Source: Cellulomonadaceae bacterium
GTDB lineage: Bacteria > Actinomycetota > Actinomycetes > Actinomycetales > Cellulomonadaceae
Assembly (NCBI GenBank): GCA_031282935.1
Contig: JAITCS010000187.1
Span: 1-8,802 of the forward strand
Direction of reading: 5' to 3'
DNA: 8,802 nt
The notes beneath the pieces are model-generated. The model was not told the DNA's origin. It saw nothing but the letters and a program-made list of their open reading frames with translations, and did no database searches. Below, in pieces: positions 1-6,290 of the stretch (its first letter is position 1; each line of letters opens with the position of its first letter). Both the position numbers and the translations under genes were made by a program.

Positions 1-447
1 CTGCGTCTGATCCAAGCTAGGCGAAACGACCGTAATTCGCCCCGAAATCGTGCTCCCGTCGCGCAGTTCAAGGGCCACCACCCGGCCCTGAGCGCGCCGG
101 AAATGGCGCAGTTCCGTGAGCGGACGGGTGGCCCCCGGCGTGGAAACCTCCAGGTTGTACGCTCCGGGCACCACATCGTCAGTGTCGAGTGCCGCCGAAA
201 TTGCGCGCGAAACAGCGCCCAGCCGGTCGGAGTCAAGCGAGCCGGTCTCAGTCTGCGGCAAGTCTATCGTGACCCGCAACGCCCGCTGGCTGCCCGCGCC
301 GACCAGTTTCACTTCCTCAAGATACAACCCCGCACCAGCCACCACTGGGGCGATCACCTGGGTCGCAGCGCCAGCCACCTGCTCCGCCTCGCCTTTGGCC
401 GCCTGCGCCGCGAACTCATCGCGCCCGCCCTTGCCCTTACCCATCAT
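1..447 (-). CDS. rimP: Ribosome maturation factor RimP (partial, 3' end beyond left edge)
   Basis: RimP binds the free 30S ribosomal subunit and helps its maturation in the cytoplasm. 149 codons are visible with no stop, so the C-terminal end lies beyond the left edge. The family signature is clear: an N-terminal helix leading to VIAPVVAGAGLYLEEVKL (about residues 31-48), then ALRVTID (56-62), SLDSDRLGAVSRAISAALD (70-88), the very typical YNLEVSTPGATRPL (97-110) and RHFRRAQGR (114-122), followed by the start of the C-terminal SH3-like domain (DGSTISGRI). Two ATG codons stand side by side at 445-447 and 442-444. A purine run AGGGGG lies 2 nt before the first and 5 nt before the second, so the second may be the true start. 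The residues before VIAPVV are Lys/Gly/Ala-rich and poorly conserved. In relatives rimP heads a nusA–infB operon, which would lie further left; this is inference. Identification is firm. Confidence 0.95.
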   Translation of the reverse strand, partial: MMGKGKGGRDEFAAQAAKGEAEQVAGAATQVIAPVVAGAGLYLEEVKLVGAGSQRALRVTIDLPQTETGSLDSDRLGAVSRAISAALDTDDVVPGAYNLEVSTPGATRPLTELRHFRRAQGRVVALELRDGSTISGRITVVSPSLDQTQ

Positions 448-574
448 CGCCCCCTGTTCCGTGGCCGCCCCAAGCAGCCGCCTGCTGTACGATTTCTGGG
501 CCGCGAGCGCCACAAACCGTAAGTAGCGGCGTCGGTAATCGTTGTTGTCCGTGGCACCTGGCAGCATTAGCCCT
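448..574. other. Divergent intergenic region between rimP and the DUF4439 lipoprotein gene
   Basis: Both genes must be started from here or from within their neighbour's 5' end. I see no convincing -35/-10 pair on either strand. A small hairpin (AGCAG, loop CCGC, CTGCT) spans 473-486, just upstream of the rimP ribosome-binding site. The minus strand stays open in the rimP frame through the whole region, up to an ATG at 565-567 and beyond. The plus-strand gene also has earlier in-frame start codons here (TTG at 542 and 545, GTG at 551). Both gene starts are therefore uncertain. Confidence 0.4.
450..455 (-). promoter_or_regulatory. Probable Shine-Dalgarno sequence of rimP
   Basis: On the minus strand AGGGGG is followed by CG and two ATG codons. 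The spacing is 2 nt to the first ATG and 5 nt to the second, which favours the second. This is the clearest ribosome-binding site in the window; most other genes here have weak ones or none. Confidence 0.55.
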
Positions 575-1885
575 GTGACGCCCCTTGGAAAACCGCCCAG
601 TGCAACCGTACCAGCATTTGCTGGCGCGCTAAAAGCTTTTGTCGGGATGTTGGCGTTGGTGTTGGCTGTGACCGGCTGTGCCGGGCTGCGCTTGCAAACG
701 GCGCCGCCGACCGAGCCAGCGGCCGATTTGGCGGAACAGGTGCGGCGGGGGGCGGTTGCGGCCACTGGTTCCTTGGTTGTGCCGGTTAGGCAACTGTTGG
801 AAGACGGCGTTCCTGAGGCTTTGCGGGCCGAGTTGGAGGCGGTAAGGCAGAACGCCTTACTATACGTTTCCGATGCTCTTGGAGGGGCATATGATTCCGG
901 GTTAGGTGATTCTGGTCTAGGCGAGCCCATACCGCCGCCGCCAACACCGGAACCACCAATGCCGCCAGTTTCCATATCGCAGATAGTGAACCTTTTGGTT
1001 GAAGCCGGGTACTCAAATCGAACTGCCGCTGACGAGGCGCCCGATGGCGACGTGGCCCGCCTGCTGGCCTCGATTTCGGCTGCCCAATTCGCTGCTGCTG
1101 TGCGTATTTCTGGGCTGGCTGGCGTGGAGTTACCTGCCTTGCCGGTTGCTGCGCGGTTGCTAGAGTTCCCATTCCAATTCTATTTTCCCGGCACTAATGC
1201 GCCTGGGGCGGTGGTGTTCGATCCGGGGGTGGCGGTGCGGGCGGCTGATTTGGGCGACGGCGTTGGTTCTGGTGGCGTCAGTTCGGACGTCGGCGTTAGT
1301 TCGGACGACGAGGGCAGCACCGATACCGAGGGTGTGACAACCGACGGCATTTCAGAGGACGATAGCCTAGAAAGCGCTGGTCGCGCGACCGCTTCCGCAC
1401 CTTCGGGCCTGACCGTGCAGGAGTTCTCCGCGCTGGTCGCCGCCGAGGATGCCGCCCGTTACGCCTTCGAGGTGACGGCTGCCCGCTCGGCTGACGCTGA
1501 GCGCGCCCAGCTTCGCGCACTCGCTCACCACCACGCGACACGCGCTAACGCTTGGGTGGGCATCGGACAACTAGCAGGCACCGCGCAAGACCCTCGCCAA
1601 GTCGCCTGGGCGCTCCCGCCCGCCGCCTCGCCGCCAGAGCTGGTGCTGCTGATCGAAAGCGACCTCGCAGAACGTTACGCTGCCCTAGTTGCGCGGGCGG
1701 CTCCGGGCACTCGACTGGGCCTAATAGACGGGCTGATAGAGGCCAACGTCGTGCGAGAGCATTGGGGCGGGGCACCGCTCGTGTTTCCCGGCGCCCCCGA
1801 CATCGCGACCGCTTTAGGAGTTTCGCCACCGCCGCCGGATGTCCCAGCGTTACCGCACGCGACCGCCCCCGCCTTGGTCGAGTAA
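575..1885 (+). CDS. Predicted lipoprotein with C-terminal DUF4439 ferritin-like domain
   Basis: This is a secreted, probably membrane-anchored protein of unknown function. With a GTG start at 575 it has 436 residues. A hydrophobic stretch ends in the lipobox VTGC, giving a predicted lipidated Cys35. Lysines at 6 and 20 supply the positive n-region, which is why I prefer 575 to the ATG at 647, whose short leader has no basic residue; TTG 542/545 and GTG 551 are also possible and no start has a clear ribosome-binding site. Then come a Pro-rich segment (about 117-131), a middle region I do not recognise (about 132-225), an acidic Gly/Ser/Asp linker with a short tandem repeat (226-265), and a helical domain (about 279-404) that fits DUF4439: AEDAARYAFE near its start and EHWGGAPLVFPG at its end. 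Actinobacteria commonly carry such a gene divergent to rimP, which supports the call. Whether it binds metal cannot be judged; a His triplet and several Glu are present. Confidence 0.75.
   Translation: MTPLGKPPSATVPAFAGALKAFVGMLALVLAVTGCAGLRLQTAPPTEPAADLAEQVRRGAVAATGSLVVPVRQLLEDGVPEALRAELEAVRQNALLYVSDALGGAYDSGLGDSGLGEPIPPPPTPEPPMPPVSISQIVNLLVEAGYSNRTAADEAPDGDVARLLASISAAQFAAAVRISGLAGVELPALPVAARLLEFPFQFYFPGTNAPGAVVFDPGVAVRAADLGDGVGSGGVSSDVGVSSDDEGSTDTEGVTTDGISEDDSLESAGRATASAPSGLTVQEFSALVAAEDAARYAFEVTAARSADAERAQLRALAHHHATRANAWVGIGQLAGTAQDPRQVAWALPPAASPPELVLLIESDLAERYAALVARAAPGTRLGLIDGLIEANVVREHWGGAPLVFPGAPDIATALGVSPPPPDVPALPHATAPALVE
1274..1309 (+). repeat. 18-bp tandem repeat, two copies, coding for GVSSD(V/D)
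   Basis: GGCGTCAGTTCGGACG at 1274-1289 recurs as GGCGTTAGTTCGGACG at 1292-1307, with 15 of 16 bases identical and a period of 18. It keeps frame and encodes GVSSDV followed by GVSSDD in the acidic linker ahead of the DUF4439 domain. A coding linker expansion is the simplest reading. Confidence 0.8.
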
Positions 1886-1971
1886 ATAGGTGCTGACCCG
1901 CCGAACTACAACAACAGCGAAACCTCAGAGACCGCCAAGCCAGAAAAGCTAGCTCGAATTGCGGCGACCGC
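1886..1971. other. Short convergent intergenic region
   Basis: The plus-strand lipoprotein gene (TAA at 1883-1885) and the minus-strand DUF501 gene (TAG at 1972-1974) end facing each other across 86 bp. A bidirectional terminator would be expected, but I see only a 4-bp GCGG/CCGC stem at 1961-1971, directly after the DUF501 stop, with no T-run adjoining it, and a self-complementary AGCTAGCT at 1947-1954. Neither is a convincing intrinsic terminator. Confidence 0.5.
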
Positions 1972-2469
1972 CTAGTGGCAGCAGCACACCTCTGGGCGGA
2001 ACCCGATCTTGTGCAAAACCTCGTCACCCACCGGGTTCACGCCCGGCCCGGCGGCGAGGGCGTGCCCAGCCAGCGCGTGTAGGCACTTAACCCGAGTGGG
2101 CATACCTCCAGCGGAAATCCCCTCGATTTCGGGCGGGTCCGCGATGCCTGCTGCGCGGGCGAACTCGGCTCGGTCAGCCAGGTAGGCGTGGTGCGCGCTG
2201 AGGTAGGCTTGCGCCATTTCGGGGTCGGCAGCGAGCCGGTCATTGAGTTCGCGCATGTAACCGTCGGCCTCAAGGCGCGATATGGCTGCGGTCAGCTCGG
2301 GGTGCGTCAGGTAATAGGTGGTAGGAAAGGGGGTGCCATCGGGCAGCCGAGGCGCGGTTGCGACCACCAGCGGGGCACCGCAAGCACAGCGAGCCGCAAT
2401 GTCCAAAACCCCGCGCGGGGTGCGGCCTAGTTGGTCTTGGACCTGAGCTAGGTCAGCCTCGGAGAGCAC
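1972..2469 (-). CDS. DUF501 domain-containing protein
   Basis: This is a conserved actinobacterial protein of 165 residues and unknown biochemical function. The family is recognised by LGRTPRGVLDIAARCACG (14-31), TAPRLPDGTPFPTTYYLTHP (38-57), AAISRLEADGYMRELNDRLA (61-80) and the C-terminal MPTRVKCLHALAGHALAAGP (123-142) with NPVGDE. It starts with GTG 12 nt after the divIC stop. The only ribosome-binding candidate is an AGGG overlapping that stop, so it is likely translated by coupling. Family members typically sit beside divIC, often in an eno–divIC–DUF501–ppx order, which suggests a link to division or envelope physiology, but that is inference. The cysteines at 28 and 30 (CAC), Cys129 with His131 (KCLH) and the terminal CCCH (162-165) could together form a metal site; nothing here proves it. 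Confidence 0.92.
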   Translation of the reverse strand: MLSEADLAQVQDQLGRTPRGVLDIAARCACGAPLVVATAPRLPDGTPFPTTYYLTHPELTAAISRLEADGYMRELNDRLAADPEMAQAYLSAHHAYLADRAEFARAAGIADPPEIEGISAGGMPTRVKCLHALAGHALAAGPGVNPVGDEVLHKIGFRPEVCCCH

Positions 2470-2481
2470 CGCGTGCCAGCC

Positions 2482-3093
2482 CTAATCGTCCACGCCAAGA
2501 ATAGCGGTCAAGTTCTCCGGTTCCGGGGTCGCCTCCACGGGGCCATCTGCCACCTTGACCGACTCAAGCAACGCCGAGTACCAGGGCTGGTTCTCGCGCG
2601 CGCCAACGATGCCCTGCTTTACGCGCAACCCGGTGGCTGGGTCAATGTCCTCTGCCAGAATCTCGGCTCCGATGGGACGCCACACTTTGTCGCCCCGCGA
2701 CACGAAATTGAGGCGCGTACGGGCTTGACTGGCGACAAAAGCTGGGTCATCCCAACGCGCTAACTCGGCATCGAGCCTGGCCGACTCCGCTAAGGCGTCC
2801 CGGTACTCCTGCTCAAGCGCGTAATACTGCTGATACTGGTCAATCGCACCGCGCAGGGTGGGGGCCAGCAGCCCGATGGTGAGCAGCCCTACCAAAGCCA
2901 ACAAAAGCAGGCGCCAAGTGACGGTTTCCTGCTTGGCCGCTGCCGCATTGGCGGGCGGTGCTTGGGTGCGCCGAGGTTTGGCTGTTTCGTTGCGGCCACT
3001 CTGGGGCCGCACCTTCAAGGTTTCGCGGGTTGGGGGGCGCGCTGGAGCACGGCGGCTCGGAGTCGTCCGACTTGGAGGGCGCCGCACATTCAC
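2482..3093 (-). CDS. divIC: Septum formation initiator family protein (DivIC/FtsB-like)
   Basis: This is a bitopic membrane protein of the divisome; in other bacteria it works in a complex with FtsL and DivIB/FtsQ that activates septal peptidoglycan synthesis. It has 203 residues: a long, basic, Pro/Arg-rich cytoplasmic N-terminus (1-59), one membrane segment (about 60-80, starting at WRLLLLALVGLL), a probable coiled coil (about 84-113), and the family hallmark WDDPAFVASQARTRLNFVSRGDKVWRP is visible at 114-140. The outer C-terminal tail includes PWYSALLESVKVAD (170-183), as in actinobacterial members. The start is GTG at 3091-3093, with another GTG two codons later; upstream pairing is weak (GGA 2 nt away). 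An AT-rich stretch at about 3094-3165 could carry its promoter. It is followed by the DUF501 gene after 12 nt, so the two probably form an operon. DivIC and FtsB names are used interchangeably for this family. Confidence 0.92.
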   Translation of the reverse strand: MNVRRPPSRTTPSRRAPARPPTRETLKVRPQSGRNETAKPRRTQAPPANAAAAKQETVTWRLLLLALVGLLTIGLLAPTLRGAIDQYQQYYALEQEYRDALAESARLDAELARWDDPAFVASQARTRLNFVSRGDKVWRPIGAEILAEDIDPATGLRVKQGIVGARENQPWYSALLESVKVADGPVEATPEPENLTAILGVDD

Positions 3094-3193
3094 AATCCAT
3101 ATGATGCCGCATTATTCGCCATATATCGAACAGCCACGCGGGCGGTTTCGCCATTTTTATGCGCTTCGCCCCCGCCGCGCTACCTCACTGCGC

Positions 3194-3294
3194 ACCCCTC
3201 GGTACCACCACGACCGCACCCCGGTGGTTGAGCCTGTCGAAACCACCCCACGCTACCACCCCTCGGCACTACCGCGACCGCACCACTTAGGTGG
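3194..3294. repeat. Degenerate direct repeat, two units about 64 bp apart
   Basis: Unit 1 starts ACCCCTCGGTACCACCACG at 3194 and unit 2 starts ACCCCTCGGCACTACCGCG at 3258. Over 27 aligned bases (3194-3220 against 3258-3284) 24 match, and both then reach a GGTGG within a few bases (3223-3227 and 3290-3294). In each unit an upstream CCACC or CACC can pair with this GGTGG, so both can fold. Unit 1 is followed by a stronger hairpin at 3223-3247. The arrangement suggests a small repeated, foldable element rather than a promoter. Confidence 0.65.
3223..3247. repeat. REP-like palindromic hairpin
   Basis: A perfect 7-bp stem, GGTGGTT at 3223-3229 and AACCACC at 3241-3247, encloses the 11-nt loop GAGCCTGTCGA. 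The core TTGAGCCTGTCGAAACC resembles a short palindromic motif that I recall as widely dispersed between genes in many actinobacterial genomes; that is memory, not a search. No T-run follows on either strand, so a role as a classical terminator is doubtful. A competing stem pairs ACCACC (3204-3209) with GGTGGT (3223-3228). Confidence 0.6.
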
Positions 3295-3377
3295 CGAGCA
3301 ACCTCAGATTCCGGCTGTTCTGCGGCCACCAACCCCAGTTGTGGGCTGGAAATTACAGGCAGGAAACCACGCCAGCG

Positions 3378-4358
3378 CTAGAGGTCGAGCAGGTCAGGAC
3401 TCAACCCGGCCTCGGTGTCGGGAATCCCCAACTCGGCAGCCTTTTTATCGGCCGTGGAAAGCAAACGCCGAATCCGACCCGCCACCGCGTCCTTGGACAA
3501 AGCCGGGTCGGAAAGCAACCCCAACTCTTCCAGCGAAGCCTGCTTGTGTGCGAGCCGCAACTCCCCCGCCTCCCGCAAATGCGGGGGCACCTCGTCGCCC
3601 AAAATCTCAAAAGCCCGCTGCACACGCGCCCCGGCAGCCACCGCCGCCCGCGCTGAACGCCGCAAATTGGCGTCGTCGAAATTAGCGAGCCGGTTCGCCG
3701 TGCCGCGAATCTCCCGCCGCGTGCGCCGTTCCTCCCAAACCTGCAAAGTTTCGGTCGCGCCCATGCGCCGCAGCATCAGGTAAATCGCGTCGCCGTCCCT
3801 AATCACCACCCGGTCAACGCCCCGCACCTCGCGTGACTTTGCCGCCACCCCCAGGCGCCGCGCCGCCCCCACCAGCGCCAACGCTGATTCCGGGCCAGGG
3901 CAGGTGACCTCCAACGACATCGAGCGCCCAGGCTCCGTCAAGGAACCGTGTGCCAAAAACGCCCCCCGCCACACCGCCTCGGCTTCCGCCAAACCTGCCG
4001 AAACCACCTCAGGCGTCAAGCCCCGCACCGGCCGCCCCCGATGATCCAGCAGCCCGGTCTGGCGCGCCAGGGCCTCGCCGTCCCGCACCACGCGCACCAC
4101 GTAACGGTTTTGCTTGCGAATCCCGCCAGCGGCCACCACGATCAGGTCGCTCTGGTTGCCGTACAAGTCGGTGATGGCGTTGCGCAGTTTGGCGGCCGCC
4201 GTTTCGTTGTCTAGCTCGGCCTCGATAACTACGCGGCGCGATATGATGTGCAGGCCGCCCGAGAACCGCAGCATCGCGGCCACCTCGGCCTTTCGGCAGG
4301 AAGTTTTGGGCACCTCAAGGCTAGCGAGTTCCTCTTTCACTTTTGCCGTCAGCGCCAT
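3378..4358 (-). CDS. whiA: WhiA-family DNA-binding regulator
   Basis: WhiA joins a degenerate LAGLIDADG homing-endonuclease fold to a C-terminal helix-turn-helix. In Streptomyces it works with WhiB to activate sporulation and division genes; it is conserved in Gram-positive bacteria generally. From the chosen ATG ([11 protein letters not shown]) the protein has 326 residues, the usual family length. Clear blocks are [15 protein letters not shown] (about 24-38), [20 protein letters not shown] (79-98), the LAGLIDADG-like [17 protein letters not shown] (130-146), and the HTH region with [20 protein letters not shown] (221-240) and [20 protein letters not shown] (275-294), ending in [16 protein letters not shown]. 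The frame is open upstream, with ATGs at 4368-4370, 4365-4367 and 4419-4421; the last would add 21 residues not typical of the family. None has a good ribosome-binding site. It lies downstream of yvcK in the usual order and is probably co-transcribed with it. Confidence 0.95.
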   Translation of the reverse strand: MALTAKVKEELASLEVPKTSCRKAEVAAMLRFSGGLHIISRRVVIEAELDNETAAAKLRNAITDLYGNQSDLIVVAAGGIRKQNRYVVRVVRDGEALARQTGLLDHRGRPVRGLTPEVVSAGLAEAEAVWRGAFLAHGSLTEPGRSMSLEVTCPGPESALALVGAARRLGVAAKSREVRGVDRVVIRDGDAIYLMLRRMGATETLQVWEERRTRREIRGTANRLANFDDANLRRSARAAVAAGARVQRAFEILGDEVPPHLREAGELRLAHKQASLEELGLLSDPALSKDAVAGRIRRLLSTADKKAAELGIPDTEAGLSPDLLDL

Positions 4359-4448
4359 GAACGCCATCATCCCACGGCGTGTCGCAGCGGGAAACACCGT
4401 TGTCGCGCGGTGCATGGTCATAGGCTGGTCTTAGACGGGTGGGCGCTT

Positions 4449-5390
4449 TCAGGCCGCGAATATCTCCCGGTACGCCGCCGCGAGCTTTTGCGGGTCGTGG
4501 GTGGGTTCGCCGTCGTCGGTGGCCACGGACCGCACCACCAATTCGGCGCCCAACCGGCTCGCCGCCTCGCTGGTGGCGTCCAAATCCTCAATCGAGGACG
4601 GGTCGGCTAAAACGTAGTCAATCCGCAGGCCGGGCGCGTGGGCGTGCAGCACTTCCAGGTGGTCAACCACCCCTAGCCCCGTGGTTTCCTTGTCGGCGGT
4701 CAAGTTCATGGTGAGCAGCCGCCCCGCCGTCGTCACGTGCAAAGCCTCGGCAAGCTCGGGCACCAGCAGGTGTACGATCACCGAGGTGTACCACGAGCCC
4801 GGCCCCAGCACCACCCAGTCGGAGTCGAGAATCGCTTTGACCACCTCGGGCGAGACCGGGGGGTTCGCTGGCTCAATCCACAGGTGGTCAATCGTGAGTT
4901 CGCACTTGGCCAACTTCGACTGCCCCACCACCTCGTGGGCCACCCCGCCCGCGCCCGACACGTCGGCGCCCACCGTCAGCGGCACCGTGGACATCGGCAG
5001 CACCCGACCGCGCGCCCCCAGCAGCTTCGCCACCCAGTCCAGACCCACCACCGGATCGGGGAACTTCGCCCACAGCCCCGCGATCAGCAGGTTTCCGACC
5101 GCGTGGTGGTCAAGCGGCCCGTCGGAGGCGAAACGGGATTGCAGCACGGCCGACCACGTTTTGCCCCAGTCCGTGTCGTCGCACAGCGCCGCGAGGGCCA
5201 TCCGCAAGTCGCCGGGGGGCAGGCAGTGCAGTTCCTCGCGCAATTTTCCCGAAGAGCCGCCGTCATCAGCCACCGTGACCACCGCAGTGAGGTGGTCGGA
5301 GATGTGCCTGAGCGCGCTCAAACTGGCCGAGAGCCCGTGCCCGCCGCCAAGTGCGACCACGGCAGGCAGGTCGCGCTGAAACTTGACCAC
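4449..5390 (-). CDS. yvcK: YvcK/CofD-like gluconeogenesis and envelope factor
   Basis: YvcK proteins share the CofD (2-phospho-L-lactate transferase) fold, bind UDP-sugars in Bacillus and Mycobacterium, and affect peptidoglycan precursor supply and growth on gluconeogenic carbon. The 313 residues match the family length. Visible motifs are ALGGGHGLS (13-21), TVADDGGSSGKLR (39-51), PPGDLRMALAAL (58-69), HAVGNLLIAGL (96-106) and LGPGSWYTSV (195-204). After YTSVI, a Val stands where I would expect Pro (VIVHLLVPEL), a minor change. The start is GTG, 3 nt after the rapZ stop, with GGGAAG inside the rapZ end as a distant ribosome-binding candidate, so translation is probably coupled. The gene lies between rapZ and whiA as in most Actinomycetota and Firmicutes. 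Confidence 0.95.
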   Translation of the reverse strand: MVKFQRDLPAVVALGGGHGLSASLSALRHISDHLTAVVTVADDGGSSGKLREELHCLPPGDLRMALAALCDDTDWGKTWSAVLQSRFASDGPLDHHAVGNLLIAGLWAKFPDPVVGLDWVAKLLGARGRVLPMSTVPLTVGADVSGAGGVAHEVVGQSKLAKCELTIDHLWIEPANPPVSPEVVKAILDSDWVVLGPGSWYTSVIVHLLVPELAEALHVTTAGRLLTMNLTADKETTGLGVVDHLEVLHAHAPGLRIDYVLADPSSIEDLDATSEAASRLGAELVVRSVATDDGEPTHDPQKLAAAYREIFAA

Positions 5391-5393
5391 CCG

Positions 5394-6281
5394 CTATCGC
5401 TTCCCGATGTCGCGCGCAGTCACCGTGACAGAGTGGCCGTTCTCGCGTAGGCGTTTGGCGAATTCCTCGGCCATTGCGACACTGCGGTGCCGCCCTCCAG
5501 TACAGCCGATTGCCAAAGTGACAAAGCGCTTTTCTTCCTTGAGGTAACCAGCAAGGGCGGCTTCTAAAGCTTTTAGGTAATTCTCGACAAACTCAACGGC
5601 TCCGGGCTGGCTGAGCACGTAATCTCGCACCGGCCCGTCGTGGCCAGTCAATTCCCGCAATTCCTCCACCCAAAATGGGTTAGCCATGAATCGGATATCG
5701 GCCACCCAATCGGCATCCATGGGCAGCCCGTACTTAAAGCCGAAGGTGACAATGTTCACCCGCACGCCTTTGTCGTTGTATTCCGGGGCGATGGCGGTTC
5801 TGATTTGGCGCGCTAAATCGTTGACGGAAAGGTTAGAGGTGTCAATTATTTCGTCCGCGCGGTGCTTTATGGAATCGAGCACGCGCCTTTCCTCTTCAAT
5901 GCCGTCAAGTATTCGGCCACTGCCTTGCAACGGGTGGGGGCGTCGCACTTGCTCGTAACGCTTCACGAGGGTTTCATCGCTGGCGTCCAAAAAGATTATC
6001 CGATAAGCGACCCCGGAATCGTATATCTGTTTTAGCGAATCGGATAATTGCGCAAAGTATTGCCCTCCACGCACATCCACCACCACGGCGAGTTTCGCAA
6101 CGGACGAACCCGATTTCGCCATCAAAGAAACCAACGGGTCTATCATTGACGGCGGTAAATTGTCCACCACAAACCAGCCCAAATCCTCCAGCGCACTGGC
6201 GGCCTGCGAGCGACCGGCGCCCGACATTCCAGTGATAATCAGGATTTCCGGGGCAATGCCATCACTCGCGCTCGGACTCAT
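5394..6281 (-). CDS. rapZ: RapZ-family nucleotide-binding protein
   Basis: This is a P-loop protein of the RapZ (YvcJ) family. In E. coli RapZ is an RNA adaptor that senses glucosamine-6-phosphate; in Gram-positives the homologue hydrolyses nucleotides and its role is less clear. The 295 residues are complete: Walker A GMSGAGRS (18-25), VVDNLPP (38-44), VVDVRGG (67-73), IIFLDASDETLVKRYEQVRR (95-114), NIVTFGFKYGLP (176-187), DIRFMANPFW (195-204) and the C-terminal GCTGGRHRSVAMAE (259-272), a conserved part of the C-terminal domain. The ATG at 6279-6281 lies 9 nt after the uvrC stop, with no recognisable Shine-Dalgarno, which suggests reinitiation by ribosomes finishing uvrC. By eye its base composition is less GC-rich than that of yvcK and whiA. 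Confidence 0.95.
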   Translation of the reverse strand: MSPSASDGIAPEILIITGMSGAGRSQAASALEDLGWFVVDNLPPSMIDPLVSLMAKSGSSVAKLAVVVDVRGGQYFAQLSDSLKQIYDSGVAYRIIFLDASDETLVKRYEQVRRPHPLQGSGRILDGIEEERRVLDSIKHRADEIIDTSNLSVNDLARQIRTAIAPEYNDKGVRVNIVTFGFKYGLPMDADWVADIRFMANPFWVEELRELTGHDGPVRDYVLSQPGAVEFVENYLKALEAALAGYLKEEKRFVTLAIGCTGGRHRSVAMAEEFAKRLRENGHSVTVTARDIGKR

Positions 6282-6290
6282 ATGGCAAGG

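Larger units (their letters stand above)
3094..3377. other. Intergenic region between whiA and divIC
   Basis: This 284-bp stretch has no gene I can support. Its left part (about 3094-3165) is clearly AT-richer, with ATATAT, TTTTTAT and a CATATG palindrome, and is the natural place for a divIC promoter, although I cannot fix a -35/-10 pair. Its middle (3194-3294) is a degenerate direct repeat plus a hairpin, listed separately. Its right part (3300-3377), just after the whiA stop, has only short inverted repeats such as CCCA/TGGG at 3334-3345 and no T-run on the whiA strand. A plus-strand reading frame crosses the region but it is antisense to both flanking genes and resembles nothing I know. 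Confidence 0.55.

Noticed and set aside
103..526. Two plus-strand reading frames of about 136-139 codons at the left end
   Set aside because: Both are antisense to rimP, whose family motifs are clear in the minus strand.
1961..1971. GCGG-CGA-CCGC stem after the DUF501 stop as an intrinsic terminator
   Set aside because: The stem is only 4 bp and no T-run adjoins it on either strand.
1545..2027. Minus-strand reading frame of 160 codons over the end of the lipoprotein gene and the DUF501 stop
   Set aside because: It is Arg/Ala-rich with no recognisable motif, and overlaps a better-supported plus-strand gene and the end of DUF501.
3094..3165. Sigma-70-like promoter for divIC in the AT-rich stretch
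   Set aside because: AATAAT (minus strand, 3111-3116) and ATAT runs resemble -10 elements, but no -35 hexamer lies at a suitable distance; the location is plausible, the exact site is not supportable.
3290..3345. whiA terminator built from GGTGGC (3290-3295) with GCCACC (3325-3330), or CCCA/TGGG at 3334-3345
   Set aside because: The first has a 29-nt loop and the second a 4-bp stem; neither is followed by a T-run on the whiA strand.
2858..3685. Long plus-strand reading frame (275 codons) spanning divIC, the intergenic repeats and whiA
   Set aside because: It is antisense to two well-identified genes, its product is Pro/Arg/Ala-rich as expected of shadow frames in GC-rich DNA, and it resembles no family I know.
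4681..5450. Overlapping plus-strand reading frames of 232 and 237 codons
   Set aside because: Both are antisense to yvcK (one also to the end of rapZ), whose motifs are unambiguous; their sequences are low-complexity shadow translations.
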